Assembly (NCBI GenBank): GCA_025175895.1
Contig: CM045992.1
Span: forward strand, 117,392,377-117,456,376
DNA length: 64,000 bases
Direction of reading: 5' to 3'
Source of the DNA: Wurfbainia villosa
Taxonomy: Eukaryota > Streptophyta > Magnoliopsida > Zingiberales > Zingiberaceae
The first letter of the stretch is position 1; every line of letters begins with the position of its first letter. Shown one piece after another: positions 34,421 to 47,180 of this stretch. Made by a program: the position numbers and the translations under genes. The notes beneath the pieces were generated by a model. It searched no databases, was not told the origin of the DNA, and worked only from the letters and a program-made list of their open reading frames with translations.

Positions 34421-36212
34421 AATAAGCTAGGACCACCAGTCCGTAGCGACATACTAAGTATCATTCCCCTGACCATTTACACAATACATGGTCGATGGTA
34501 ACATGCAACCTAAGGGTATTAGAATTAACCCTACGTTCAAAACATTACCTACCCACAGATGACCTTTTTGCCCAATTTACTATCAGGTTGTCATCCGGAC
34601 TTTACTATTCACACTTAACTAAACAAATTTTAGGTTACTTACATCACCTATATATATAACTCCTAATCATGATTAAATGTAACATGATAGCAGCAATGGA
34701 GTTAATAGCCAAAGGTAAAGTATCAAGCATAAGATAATAAGAGCAGGGTCAAGGTAACATGATCATATAAGATGATCATGCATCTAAATCTGTATGCATT
34801 AAACTACCTAACCAGGGTAGGAATTACCCACCTGTTGAGAAGCTCATATCAAGGATCTTCACGTTCATGAGTGTCTCGAATCAGCATCCTGCAACATTCA
34901 ATATGCTTATCAATAAATCTCTAGTGCAACCCTAAATCAACTCTAAACTTTGATTAGTTAATCCCTACTAATCATATAAGTAATTAGTTATGAATCCTTT
35001 TAAACTGAATTGATTCCTTGTCCACTTACAACATGCAAATCCCCCATTCCATTACACCAACTGACCACTCTCATCAACCATGATATTCTGCCATAGATGA
35101 TCATATTTGGAACTCACCATGTTTCCTTTTGACTGTGCAGCACCTTGATCCCATTTAAATTCAAGTATCAAATCTGAGATATTTCAGCCAAATTGGAAAC
35201 TACCTCTACTCTGAGCTCCCTCAACGCTTGATCATCATAACATATTCCCAACTATCACAGATCCTACTAAATCTACTGCTATAATCCATAATCCCAAAAC
35301 TGAGGAAAGGTTGAAGACTTTACCTTAGATTGGTGATGTAGATAACTGCCCCAAATCCCTCGGTAGCCACCCCTCTTTCCCCTATTCCTTGTTGCCGGCA
35401 CCAACACCTGCCCAATTCAACGGATCAAGCTCAATAAGAAACAAAATCACAGCTTGACCTTATAACTCACCCAAAATCGATGAACAACACTGACTCACCT
35501 ATTCCGGCGGTGATCCTCCCCAGCTTCTCTGTTCACCAACGAAATCAGTGCCCAACAGACCTCCTGCCCCATCTCTAGCGACGATCGACCAGGTCAGCTC
35601 ACAGTCAAACCGAACGTTATTGCTGCCGGTCCCTGGCACCCCGATCACTCCTCCTAACCACATCCGACGACACTTATCGCCGTCGTCTCCTCCAACCAGA
35701 TCTCCCACCAGCGAGGCGTCGACAGCGGCTGGTGTCTGATGGTCGCGGTTGTTGGCTGCTGGCTGATGGCCAACGCTTGATGGCTGGCATTCACAGTGGC
35801 AACCGAGCCCGTGACGAGGAGGAAAGGCGACGATGTCGCGAGGAGGCACAGCTGGCGCCTGATGTGGCACACAATCGAGAGGGCCGAAGACGATGGCGAC
35901 TATCAAGAGTTGCGACGGTGCTCGATCGAGATAAAGGGGCGGCGGCGAGAAATCGTGAGGGAGAAGAGAAGAGGAATCGTGAGCGATCGGGAGAGAACGA
36001 AATGACGAAATCACGAGGAAATCGGGACTTAAAGGGTCAACTGATCTGGTTGAACTAGCTCGAGTTTAACCTAAAGCTAACCTAGGTTAGCCCAATCACC
36101 TATTTAGACTTTAACCCTTCTCCCCAAATGGTCATATGAGCTCCTATTGAATCCAGAATTTTTTTTGAAAATTCTTGAAAAATTCCACAAGATAATTCCC
36201 CCAATTAACAAG

Positions 36213-36215
36213 GTG

Positions 36216-36250
<35 letters not shown>

Positions 36251-36252
36251 TT
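36213..36252. repeat. TTA microsatellite
   Basis: About twelve TAT/TTA units close to the right end of the solo LTR. Confidence 0.9.
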
Positions 36253-36271
36253 TCCGATATTTTACAGAAGT

Positions 36272-37034
36272 TGTCTAACGATGGATTTGGATGGGACAAC
36301 AACACTCCGGTTCCATACGCATTCTATGGACGAGAAGGATTCAATCAATGGAAGGCTTGGATGGAGAATTTTTTCATGATGAACTTCGAAGATTGGATCA
36401 TCTTAATGAAGAGATTCGAATTTCCAAGGAGTCCATAAGGTAGATACCACAAGAAGAAGAGATGGACCGAAGAGCAAGGCCAAGCCTTCAGAATAAATGA
36501 AAGGGCAACAAATATTTTAGTTAATGTAATCCCTAATGACATTTTGTGTAGATTAGGTGAGTATGAGGATGCCAAGGAGCTTTGGAGAAAATTGATAAAA
36601 TATCATGAAGACCCATCATTGGCTCAATTGGACAAGGAGACCGAAGAAGCAAGCACATCGTCTCAAGAGAGTGAGGATTCAGAAGTTGAGAGGGAATGAA
36701 CATCCGGATTGGTAGAAGAAGTGGAGGAAGCCTCTACCTCTAGGATTGAGGGGGAGGGGAGACCTTTCACGCCGGAGGAAGAGTAAGAAGAAGCTTCAAC
36801 CTCCGAGAGGGATGAAGAACCAACTCTGACTCCTACCACCAACCTAGGTAACTCAAGCATGCAAATTAAAATAAAAATCATATTATATGCTTTGAGTGTA
36901 GGGAGCAAGGACACTACAAGAGAAAGTGTTCAAAAAGAGTCAAGATCCAATCATATACATAGAAAATATACACTCAAATAGTAAACTTTATTGATAACTT
37001 CTATGATGATTGCTTTAGGACACCTCTCAATTAC
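36272..37034 (+). pseudogene. Gag remnant of element D
   Basis: The plus strand, with several stops, reads FYGREGFNQWKAWMENFF, RWTEEQGQAFRINE, NDILCRLGEYEDAKELWRKL, an acidic Ser/Glu linker, and a zinc knuckle CFECREQGHYKRKC near 36888. This is the same gag type and linker as in element B, including the missing second half of the gag domain, so D is probably another member of the gag-only family. It is cut at 37034 by element E. Confidence 0.75.
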
Positions 37035-37278
37035 TGTAGGGGATCTTGTGATGGCTAGAGGGGGGGGGGTGAATAGTCTCTTTCGATTTCTACAAGAAAT
37101 TGTTAGCAGAAGCAAATACAAATCGAAAGCTAATAATGAAAAACAATGGAAACAATCACTAACACAATATTTAACATGATTCGGAGGTCCATGACAATTC
37201 TTAGGCGGATCACTCCTTGCAAGCCATCATTAAACTTCTCCTTTTGATGAGCACACTAAGGTGGAGAAACCCTCTTTA
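37035..37278 (-). mobile_element. Truncated 3' LTR of element E
   Basis: On the minus strand this is the downstream end of an LTR, finishing GATCCCCTACA at 37035, and it matches 42147-42400 (GGTGGAGAAACCCTCTTTA, GATCTTGTGATGGC). The upstream part of the LTR, the purine tract and the spacer are missing: at 37278 LTR wording joins directly to RNase H coding sequence. It contains a run of ten G at 37061-37070. Confidence 0.8.
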
Positions 37279-38930
37279 CAATGTAATTAAGTTCAATATC
37301 TCCTCTTGCCACATGATCTCTAATGAAAATGTCGACAAGATTGGACTTAGACACAATGTAATTAAGTTCAATATCTCCTACAAAGCACATTCCAAGTTCT
37401 CTCCTAAGTAAGGTAAATTCCACTTCGGAGAGAGCCTTGGTGAAAATATCGGCAAGATTGGACTTATATTCAATGTAATTAAGTTCAATGTCTCCTCTTG
37501 CAATATAATCTCTAATGAAGTGATGCTTCACTTCAATGTGCTTTGTCCTAGAGTGATGTACCAGATATTTGGTAAAATTAATGGTACTCACATTATCACA
37601 AAAAACTTTAATTTTGGAGTAGTGTAGCTCATAATCCTCTAGAGTATATCTCATCCAAAGCAATTGAGTCACACAACCATCCATGGCCACATACTCGACC
37701 TCGGTTGTAGATAAAATAATACAAGATTGCTTTCTACTACTCCAACTCATCAAAGAGGATCCAAAAAATTGACATCCACCACTAGTATTTTTTCGATTCA
37801 ATTTGCAACCCGCATAATCAGAATCAGTGTACTTAATCAAATCAAAAGTTTGAGTCCTAGGGTGTCATAGACCTACATTAAGAGTTCCCTTGATATATCT
37901 TAGTATTCTCTTGGCGGCTATTAGAAGATACTCTTTGGTACAAGATTGGTATCTTGCGCACATACCTACCGTAAAAAGTATATTTGATCTACTAGCAGTT
38001 AGGTATAGTAGACTACCAATCATACTCCTATAATATTTTGAATCTATTAATTTTCCATCTAAATCGTTGTCTATCTTAGTATTGATTCCCATAGGGGTAG
38101 ACACTACTTTAGCATTTTCTAAACCAAATTTCTTGATAATCTCTTTAGCATATTTGGTTTGATAGACATGGGTTCCTTCACTAATTTGTTTAACTTGTAA
38201 TCCCAAGAAGAAGGTCAATTCTCCTACTAGACTCATCTCAAATTTATTTTTCATATTTTTGATGAAGTCTTAGAGAAGTTCATCATTCATTGACCCAAAT
38301 ATGATGTCATCAACATACACTTGAGCAACAAAGATGTCTTTGCCTTTATACTTTAGAAATAAAGTTTGGTCAACTTGGCCTCTTCTAAAGTCCTTAGAGA
38401 TTAAGAAAGATGAGAGTCTTTCATACCAAGCTCGGGGAGCTTGTTTTAACTCATATAAAGCTTTCTTAAGCTTACAAATATGGTTTGGGTAATCAACATT
38501 TTCAAACCCGGGTGGTTGCTCTACACACACCTCTTCCTTAATGAACCCATTTAGAAATGCCGATTTCACATTCATTTGATAGAGTTTGAAACCCATATGA
38601 GCGGCATACCCTAATAGGATTCTGATAGACTCTAACCTAGCTATCGGATGATAGGTCTCATCATAATCAAGTCCTTCAACTTGATTGAACCCTTGAGTCA
38701 CTAACCTAGCTTTGTTTTTAGTGACTTTTCCTTAATCATCTAACTTGTTCCTAAAGACCCATCTTGTTGTAACAATGGTCCCATCATTGGGTCTAGGAAC
38801 TAGTTCTCATACTTGACTTCTTTCAAATTGAGCTAACTCTTCTTGCATTGCTAATATCCATTCCGGATCAAGCAAGACATCATTAATTGATTTTGGCTCA
38901 ATTTGGGAGATTAGGGCAACTTGACTAATA
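37279..38930 (-). pseudogene. Reverse transcriptase and RNase H of element E (copia)
   Basis: Minus strand, from about 38930: WVFRNKLDD then a stop, KARLVTQGFNQVEGLDYDET, RLESIRILL, the region leading to AFLNGFIKEEVCVEQPPGFE, ALYELKQAPRAWYERL, and the active site YVDDIIFGS at about 38290. The connection FEMSLVGELTFFLGLQVKQ, YAKEIIKKFGLENAKV and MIGSLLYLTASR follows. RNase H contains YTDSDYAGCKLNRKNTSGGC, TEVEYVA and HIEVKHHFIRDYIARGD. Several stops and frame changes are present. The last part is scrambled by duplications (see findings). Confidence 0.88.
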
Positions 38931-39139
38931 GGATCTATATAAAAGGACTTAGTCCTTACTCCTTGTGAAAGTTCTCCTACTACTTGGTCTAGAGGATGAT
39001 TTTGATGAATTCTTAAAGTCCTAGGAGGTGAATCATATTGATCATGGGTATCCTTTCTCCTTTCATCATCGAAATATTCTCTTCCTCCCCCTTGATCATT
39101 ACCTCCTAAGTTTAAATTTTGGATTCCTTGAGTAATATC

Positions 39140-39900
39140 TTAATTTTTGACATTGATATCCTTATCAATGGAAGTTTTCCTATGGTAGGTACTAGTGGAT
39201 TCATCAAACTCAATATTAGAAGATTCCTCAACATTTTGAGTCCTCTTATTGTATACCCTATAACCTCTACTAGTGGATGAGTATCTAATTAGGATTCCAT
39301 CATCCACCTTAGACTCAAATTTTCCTAAATTGTCTTTGATATTTAAAATATAAACTTTGCAACCAAAGATCTTAAAATAGTGAATTGTAGGAATTGTACC
39401 ATTCCATAATTCAAAAAGTATTCTAGCTAAAAACCTATGGATTAAGACACGATTTTGGATATAACAAGCGGTATTAACCGCTTCCGCCCACAAGTAGCTA
39501 GGTAAAGAATATGGATTAACCATAGTCCAAGTCACTTCTTGTAAGGCACAATTTTTCCTTTCCACTACTCGATTTTGTTGGGGGTGTTCTAGGACAAAAG
39601 AATTCATGCTTATATCCTTGTTCTAAGAAAATTTTAGAAAAGCTAGAATTCTCAAATTCTCCACCTTGATCACTTCGGATCCGATTGATTTTGAGATTCT
39701 TTTCATTTTCTACCATTTTGCTAAAACCTATGATTATTTCTAGGGTATCATCCTTATTTTTTATAAAGTAAACCCAAGTATACCTAGAAAAATTATCAAC
39801 TCTCACTAAGATATAGTTATTACCATCTAATGAAGGAGTGTTATGACAATCAAAGAGATCTAGATGCAATAATTCTAATGGTAATGAAGTGCTAGTTAGA
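39140..39900 (-). pseudogene. Integrase of element E
   Basis: Reads LHLDLFDCHNTPSLDGNN (first catalytic Asp), FSRYTWVYFIKNKDD, IRSDQGGEFENSSF (second Asp), and then, after a frame change at the PQQN motif, HPQQNRVVERKN (catalytic Glu) and the C-terminal LWAEAVNTACYIQNR, FKIFGCKVYIL and SSTSRGYRVYNKRT. This is the copia-type DDE integrase order. The frameshift falls within the catalytic core. Confidence 0.86.
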
Positions 39901-40061
39901 GTTTTACCCTTGTGTAATGACTTTGATTATTTTCCTTCTTGGCATGCATCATACATTTTGTCTTTGATATACTTGATTTTTGGTAGCCCCTTTACAAACT
40001 CCAATTTGGCTACCTTGGTTATGTTCTTCATATTGATGTGTCCAAGTCGCCTATGTCATAA

Positions 40062-40470
40062 TCAACCTTCTTCTTCTTTTGATATAAGACGCTTAGTATA
40101 AATGTTAGAAGCATGGGAAAGATCAACATAATAAAGATTTGTTTTTCTATATCCAACTAACATGCAATCTTCTAAGCTTTTGTGTCTAATCAAACATTTA
40201 GTGGATTTAAATTCTACATCATAACCCGCATCACATAGTTGGCTCACACTATGCAAGTTAAATTTCATACTTTTAACTAATAAAACTTTATGAATGACAA
40301 TTTAGGTGATACCTCAATTGTATCTAAACTAAAATATTGAGCTTTCCACTATTCCCAAATGATACAGTTTCCTTCTTAACATAGTCGATTGTGGAGAAAT
40401 TGCTCACATCTTAGGTCATGTGCTTTGAGCAACCACTATCCACAATTCACATACTTGGTTCACCTAACTA
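40062..40470 (-). pseudogene. Protease and pre-integrase region of element E
   Basis: Around 40430-40450 the minus strand reads VDSGCSKHMT followed by a stop, the Asp-Ser-Gly active site of the retroviral-type aspartic protease. The open part downstream (40268-40062) reads LHSVSQLCDAGYDVEFKSTK and NLYYVDLS, the pre-integrase segment. It is broken by stops. Confidence 0.78.
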
Positions 40471-40629
40471 AACAATACAAAAAATAACATTCTTTGGTAC
40501 CCAAATGTTTGGACTGGAAACATCATTTAAAAATTTCTTTGGTACCCATGCCTTCTTTACTTTACCCTTAATGGTTGTCTATCTATTGATGAGGGAAATA
40601 TAAGCAACTTCTTTATCCTTAGGCTTGTA

Positions 40630-42090
40630 TCATATATCAGCCTTATTGTAAACGACTCTTTGGTCTCTAAGGATCATATCAATATATTTTGAACCATTAG
40701 AAAACTTTTCTAAGCATGCCCTTAATTTAAGTACTTGGTTCTTAAGATTTTCATTTTCCTCCCTAAGCATGCATGACTCACCACATAAAGATGTTTCATT
40801 TCTAATTTCCTTAATTTCTACCTTTAAATCCTTAATATTAGATTTTGACTTAACTAAGACATTTTTAAGATAATCAATAATTTTATACAAAAATTCTACT
40901 TGGGCAGATCATTCCTTTATCTCATCGTCACTAGATGATGATTCGTCACTTGACTCCTCTCCTTGGCTTGAGCTTTTGGTGTCATTCTCCAAGGTCATGA
41001 ATGTCATGTGTCTAGTGATGTGGCATAGCTCCTCCTCATCGGATGAATCCTTAATGCTTTAAGTATCCCATGTTGCTTGTGCCACTATGGCCTCCTTCTT
41101 CTTGTCCTTCTTTTCTTTCTTCTTCTTTTTCTTTTCCTCCTTCTTTTGTAATTCCGAACAATTTGGCTTGATGTGCCCCTTTTTGTTGCATTCATAACAA
41201 ATGACATTAGTATTAAAACTTGAATTGTCACTATATTTACCTCTTGAAAATTTTAACATCTTCTTCACATCCTTCCTCTTGAACCTTCTTGATTTTCCCA
41301 TTAGCTTCTTGACATAGTGAGACACTTCATTAGCCGAAATTTCTTCGTCACTACTTGTTGACTCATGCTCCGACTCAGATGATGAAGAAACTCCCTTCTT
41401 CTCCTTCTTCTTTTTCTCCTTCTTCTATACAAAAAGAGCTAGACCTTTTTCTTTCGAAAACATGTTAGCTTGCTCATATAACTCAAATTCACAAAACAAT
41501 TCATCTAACTTAACCAATGAAAGATCTCTAGAGACCTTATAAGCATCAGCCATTGATGCCCATAAAGTGCTTCTAGGGATAGATTGGAGAACATACCTTA
41601 CCAAGTCCCGATTGTCTACTTTCTCACCTATAACATGGAGTCCGTTAACGATCTCCTTGAACCTTCCATGTATTTGATTTACCATCTCATTGGTCTTCAT
41701 GGAAAATGTTTGAAGTTGACCTATCAATAGGTCTCTTTTGGCTCTCCTCAATTCCTTTGACCCTTCATTTAGCTCGATAAGCTTCTCCCAAAGCTCCTTG
41801 GTGGAATTGAATGGTCCCACCTTGCTAAGTTGTTCCTTCGACAATCCACATTGGAGTGTGGTTGTTTCTTTTCCATTTGCTTGCGCCTTCTTCGCCAGTT
41901 CCCTAGTCTAATACTTTGTCGATAAAGGTGCTCCAAACTCGTCCACTGACTTCTCAAACCCATATACGACACTAAATCAATTTTCAATGTCATTTATAAG
42001 GTAGTAATCCATCCTACCTTTCCAATAGGAAAAGTCATTGGCATCAAAAAAGGATGGACATGCGGTGTTATATCCCTCTTGAAAGGCCAT
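40630..42090 (-). pseudogene. Gag of element E
   Basis: ATG at 42090-42088 reads MAFQEGYNTACPSFFDANDF and FSYWKGRMDYYLIND before a stop. After more stops a long open part (41844-41425) follows: STKELWEKLIELNEGSKELR, DLLIGQLQTFSMKTNEMV, LVRYVLQSIPRSTLWASMAD, the complete copia gag core. The zinc knuckle CYECNKKGHIKPNC is at about 41200-41160, with Lys/Glu runs after it. A coiled-coil-like stretch (40890-40630) ends with LRDQRVVYNKADI. Confidence 0.84.
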
Positions 42091-42132
42091 CTAGATGCTC
42101 TGGTTGATGATTAGATCTTTTGATCGAGTCGG

Positions 42133-42144
42133 ATTTTGATACCA
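42133..42144 (-). other. Primer-binding site of element E (mutated)
   Basis: The minus strand reads TGGTATCAAAAT after the LTR end, agreeing with TGGTATCAGAGC in the first eight bases only. Confidence 0.6.
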
Positions 42145-42146
42145 CT

Positions 42147-43253
42147 TATAGGGGATCTTGTGATGGCCAAAGGGGGGCGAATAACCTCTTTCAATTTCTA
42201 TAAGAAATTGTTAGCAGAAACAAATACAAATCAAAAGATAATAATGAATAACAATGGAAACAATTGGTAACATAATATTTAACGTAGTTTGGAGATCGAC
42301 TCCTACTTCACGACAATCCTTAAAATGGATCACTCCTTGCATGCCTTCACTAAACTTCTCCTTTTGATGAGCACACCAAGGTGGAGAAACCCTCTTTATA
42401 AAGCAATCTCTTCTTCTTACAAGATGATGGAAATGAACTTAGGAAGAAGAGATTAAAAGAGTAGAAGTCTTAGGAGAAGTCTTTGTGAACTTAGGAGGAA
42501 AAATTTCGTGTGTTAGCACTAGCCTCCTCAAGCTCCCAAAGCCTCCCCTTTAAAGAGTTTTGAGTGTCTGCCCATTGAGACCTTCACCAGTCAACTGCTA
42601 CATACTAGTAGTCGACTGGTGATACTATTGACTGAATCCAATGGCTTCTGACGAAGTCTGATTGTGAACGTCACCACTCAACGACCACATGATCAGTCGA
42701 TTACTAATAATAGTAGTTGATTGCCCAAGCCAACAATCAACTGCTCTAAGCTGACAATCGACTCAGAAATATTCTGTGTCCTGACCACTTATGATCAGTC
42801 GATTGCTCAACCCTTGCAGTCGACTACCAGTAGTCAGTCAATAGGTCCAAAGTGTCAGTCGACTGCCAAAGCATAGTTCAGCAGTAAAGGTACACTCAAC
42901 TACTCGACCAGTCGACTAGGTCATAACTCCAGTCGACTGCCGAGCCAACTTGAGCTCCCGAGTGCCGAGCATCCGAGACCAGTCGACTGGTCAAAGAGAA
43001 AATCGATTGTTAAATAATATGCTTGATTTTTTTGCTTCAACCAGTTGATTGATTCAAACATCAGTCGACTGGTACATCTTAAGTATGACTATTTCATACT
43101 TAAAACCAATCCCTAAGCGCCTAGACTAAACCTTCAAGCTTTTCCATCAGCCTCGTGCCTTCAGGATCCCTCCGTGTCCATGACTCCTTCTTCCTTGTAC
43201 TTGCCTTCAAAAGCTTCCTTCGATTTTGTCTTGATTTGGGTTTGGGTCTTCCT
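42147..43253 (-). mobile_element. 5' LTR of element E, inner part
   Basis: Matches the 3' LTR remnant at 37035-37278 over its last 250 bases. The part from 42570 to 43080 is dense in CAGTCGACTG-like palindromes. It is interrupted at 43253 by element F and continues at 59473. Confidence 0.8.
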
Positions 43254-44357
43254 TGTTGGATCGTAAAAAGAGCGCTAGAGGGGGTGGGGTGAATAGCGCA
43301 TGAGAATTCTTTTCGTTCGTTCGATATAAAACAATTATAAGAGTAAAAGTGAAGTGGAAATATAAAAGACACGGATTGGTTTTACTTGGTTCATAGCCTA
43401 CCGACTGCTAATCCAAGGCCCTTACGATATGAGATTGTGTACGGAGGGCAATTCACTAAAACTCTCCTCCTCGTTGGAGGTAGGAGAAAGTGAATACAAG
43501 GAAACACAAATCTTGAGGATGAGGCAACAAGTCTACCTCACATCGTTTACGAAAAAGCTCAGAAAGGAAATGAGTTGCAAGAATTAGAAAGTGACAACTA
43601 AAGAAAATTGATACCGACGACTAATGGAATGGAGATTGAGCTCGTGTCATCGGTGTTTCGACAATGCTTCGTCATCGTAGAGTCATCGTAGAAGAGTAGC
43701 GTTGTGGAGGCATTTTGAGAGCTTGAATGATAACCTAAAGGGGTGAACCCCCCTTCTTTTATAGCCTTCCAACCCCCTAGACATTGAGATCAAGTTCTAT
43801 CAACAAAGGCCACCTCACCCTAAGATAAGGGGATGAAGTTTGACTCTCCTCGAAGATGAAATTTGAATGGTAGTCGATTGATGCCACCGCAGTCGACTGC
43901 CAACAGCCAATAGTCGACTGTTGCTAGGGTTTCCAGATGCAACAAGTTAGCTCGAAAATGAAAGCAATATAAGTGAATTTGATGGTCACTTACCGTCCGA
44001 TCTCGACCTAGACCTTCCACGAAAAGTCTTGGTCGGATCGTCACCTAAGGACGTCCCCATACGGAGGACCCGACCTCGCATTCACTCACACACATGAACT
44101 TACCTTAGGTCCTTGTGACTTGAAGCTTTGCTTTAGGTCTCCACTTGAGTTCTTCGGCTCCCTCCGAAGTACTCCCGGTGTCGCCCGACCACCGCGATTT
44201 CTCCATCCGAGATTCTCCAGGTGTCGTCGACCTTCAGCTTAGTTTAACCATTCCTACACACTTGGTTCAGCTCGTTAGACAACAATATGACCTTAGCTTT
44301 GGGTCTTTGCCATAATCAAAACTTAGGTTCGATTATCTGGTGTCTACTGCACCAACA
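43254..44357 (-). repeat. 3' LTR of element F
   Basis: On the plus strand it starts TGTTGGATCGTAAAAAGAGC and ends GCACCAACA. Same borders and nearly the same length as 58370-59472. The purine tract (ATCAAAAAGGGAGAGAT on the minus strand) abuts it at 44358. Confidence 0.92.
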
Positions 44358-45325
44358 ATCTCTCCCTTTTTGATCTATGTTAAACCGACACAAAGTTAAG
44401 GGTAACACTTAAAGCATTAAGTAAATGAAATGAATATGAAGCATAAATCAAATGAATATTGAATATGCATAACTTAATAAGTTAATGTGAGTAACTTAGT
44501 AAGTTAGCTTCAGTAGAAGTAAGAGTAAAATCCTTTTTCAAGTCCTCCCCCTTGAAGTAATCTCCCCCTTGATCTTAGGTGAGTACTTGAGAAAGGATCT
44601 TGGTTCTCCCCCTTAATAGTTGCTACTTAACAAGTTAAGTATAGGCCTAAAATTTTAAATTAAGTTTTAAGTTAAGACATCAAAAGTTAACTTTTGATCC
44701 CTTAACTTTGGCCTTTTCCTCCCCCTTTTACCTTTAAAGAGGTTGACCATAACAAAGTTAAGTTAAGTAAACAAGCTTTATTTAACTTGGGCCGATGTTT
44801 TTAGTTAGATGCAAGTTAAGTTATCAAAAATTTGAAATTAATTTTTGATCCCTTAACTTTGGCCTTTTCTTCTCATTTTGCCATAAATCAAAAAGAGTGG
44901 GGGGTTTTGGAAAACATATTTTTAGAATTTTGCCGTAAATGAAATTTAAGTCCAAGCATGTTCCAAATAGATTTTGAAAATAATAGTTTAAATATAAGCT
45001 CATCTAAAAGTATGTTCAACTCTATTTGACTTGAATTTATATAAAATGATCAATAAGTCCGGATTAGAGTTGATCAATTTAGATAATTATACTCCATGGT
45101 TCATGTTGATGCATTAGATTTACATCTAGAACCAGGAGTGAGGTCCTAACATCTCATGCCCATCTACGTGACTAAGTACACAAACACATTAGTCCTATGT
45201 CTTGTGAGATATTTTGACTCCTTAAATCTATAGGTGCATGCTTTCTAGGGTAAGCCCTAGGCTAGTTCCATTTGCATAAAAAAAATAAAAAAAATAGAGT
45301 ATAGAAAAGTATAAGTTTTTTAGTT
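44358..45325 (-). other. Spacer of element F with repeated polypurine tracts
   Basis: Non-coding stretch between RNase H and the 3' LTR. Besides the terminal tract at 44358-44374, the minus strand carries four AAGGGGGAG-type tracts (about 44552, 44568, 44607 and 44720, read on the plus strand as CTCCCCCTT). Multiple purine tracts in this place are a known trait of Sireviruses. Confidence 0.7.
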
Positions 45326-46596
45326 CTACTCTATTACGCACATACCTAATTTATGTCTAAGCAAACTAAACTCTGCTTCGGGTAAAGGTTTGGTAAACAA
45401 GTCTGCTAGGTTCGATTTGGACTCCACGTATTCGAGTAGTATGGTCCTGTTAGCTACATGTTCTCGAATAAAGTGGTGTTTGACCTCTATATGTTTGGTT
45501 CTAGAATGACAGATTGGGTTCTTGGTTAAATTAATTGAACTAATGTTATCGATGTAAATTTTAGTGTTGTTAAAATTTAGGTTAAAGTCTTGGAGAGTGT
45601 GCTTCATCCAAAGAAGCTGAGCCACACACTCACCCATCGCGACGTATTCGACTTCGGTGATAAATAAGGCAACAAAATATTGCTTTCTACTGCACCAACT
45701 CACTAGACTCGAGCCGAGGAAAACCACTCGTGCTCTTTCTATCGAGTTTACTATCGGCATAATCCGAGTCGGAGTAGCCGATTAGTTTGAACTCGGTAGA
45801 TCTAGGGTACTAAATTCCTACGTTTAGTGTACCCTTTAGGTATCTAAGGATACGTTTAACTAACGTTAGGTGCGACTCCTTAGCATAAGTTTGGAACCTT
45901 GCGTACATACTTACTGCGAATAATATATCGGGTCGACTCGCAGTTAAGTACAGGAGACTACCTATCGCGCTCCTATAGTATTTTAGGTCTATTGATTTGC
46001 CTTCTAAGTCTTCTCCTATGTTAACATTTGTAGCCATCGGTGTATTTATTACCTTAGCATTTTGCATTCCGAATCGATTAATTAATTCCTTAGCGTATTT
46101 ATATTGGTGTAAGTAAATTCCCTTCTTAGTTTGTTTAATTTGTAATCATAGGAAAAATTTTAATTCTCCTACTAAGTTCATTTAAAATTCACTTTCCATT
46201 AGTGAAATGAACTCGTTTAGTAGGATTGAGTTGGTTGTTCCAAAAATTATGTCGTCTACATAAATTTGGGCAATAAATATTTATTTGCCTATGGATTTTA
46301 CGAAGAGAGTTGGGTCGACTAAGCCTTGGCTAAACCCTTTAGACATAAGGTAAATAGAAAACCTTCCATACCAAGCTCTAGGACCTTGTTTTAGTCCATA
46401 TAGGGTTTTCTTAAGTTTAAAAACATAGTCGGGTTTGTCTAAGCTTTCGAATCCTGGGAGTTGGCTAACATAAACTTCTTCCTTGATAATTCCATTTAAG
46501 AATGCTGATTTCACATCCATTTGAAATAGTTTAAATCCTCGATGTGCAGCGTAGGCTAATAACATTCTGATTGATTCTAGTCTAGCTATGGGGGCA
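45326..46596 (-). pseudogene. Element F reverse transcriptase C-terminal part and RNase H
   Basis: After the G insertion the minus strand resumes APIARLESIRMLLAYAAHRG, FQMDVKSAFLNGIIKEEVYV, KTLYGLKQGPRAWYGRF and the active site AQIYVDDIIF (about 46275-46245), with a stop just before it. Then come MQNAKVINTPMATNV and AIGSLLYLTASRPDIL. RNase H carries TEVEYVAMGECVAQLLWMKH, HIEVKHHFIREHVANR and LADLFTKPLPEAEF. Frames change several times. Confidence 0.88.
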
Positions 46597-47180
46597 TGAA
46601 AATGGTGATTTGTGTCGTGGTACCATTCCAAATTATTTACCGAACCCCCTAACTACACTAATATAGCATAGTGGATGACCCGGATCATTTCCCAACGAGT
46701 GTAATAGATAGAATAGTAAACTTAGGGTTTCTAATTATTGCTAATCCTACTAAATGGGGGGTTAGAATTTAATAGACTAATCCTACTGAATAAAAGACAA
46801 TGCAAGTAATTAAAGCATTAATCTAACTAACTAAGATGACAATGAAATTAAAGAAGATCTAACTAAGCATGCAAAGGAAAGTATTCAAAAATAAAAAGAC
46901 AGTGCTAAGTACGGAACAATTAAACTAAAGAACAACTAAACTAAAGAACCATTAATCTAATGGACAACTATGCAAAGTGTAACTAACCACAAATTAAACT
47001 CTAAACTAAGCATCCTAATTAAACTACAACTAAACTACCAATTGAAACTACTAATTAACTCTAATACAAACTACGAATTAACTACAATTAAACTACAAGA
47101 TAAGCTACAATTCACAATGTTAGGGGGCTTGAATTCAAACACAATAGAAAGTAAATAAACAATGCAATGATAATGTGAAT
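46597..47180 (-). repeat. 3' LTR of element G
   Basis: Nearly the same as 53724-54312 (GTGTCGTGGTACCATTC, CTAACTACACTAATATAGCA, AACTAAAGAACAACTAAAC). The right border is approximate because the last bases diverge. Confidence 0.88.

Larger units (their letters stand above)
32624..36266 (-). mobile_element. Solo LTR (3.6 kb) of gypsy appearance, nested in D
   Basis: TG..CA ends with GAAGT on both sides (32619-32623 and 36267-36271), an exact target duplication. On the plus strand it begins TGTCACGCCCCGAG and ends ATTTTACA. On the minus strand the end GGGGCGTGACA is common in plant Ty3-gypsy LTRs, so minus orientation is inferred. No gag or pol is present; frames such as 35499-36014 are chance frames in a GC-rich part. 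It holds AT-rich TATATA runs (33420-33520), the hairpin array at 33979-34420, and a TTA microsatellite near its end. Confidence 0.82.

Noticed and set aside
35499..36058. Overlapping open frames of 108-171 codons on both strands
   Set aside because: They lie in the GC-rich part of the solo LTR, on both strands at once, without a recognisable domain.
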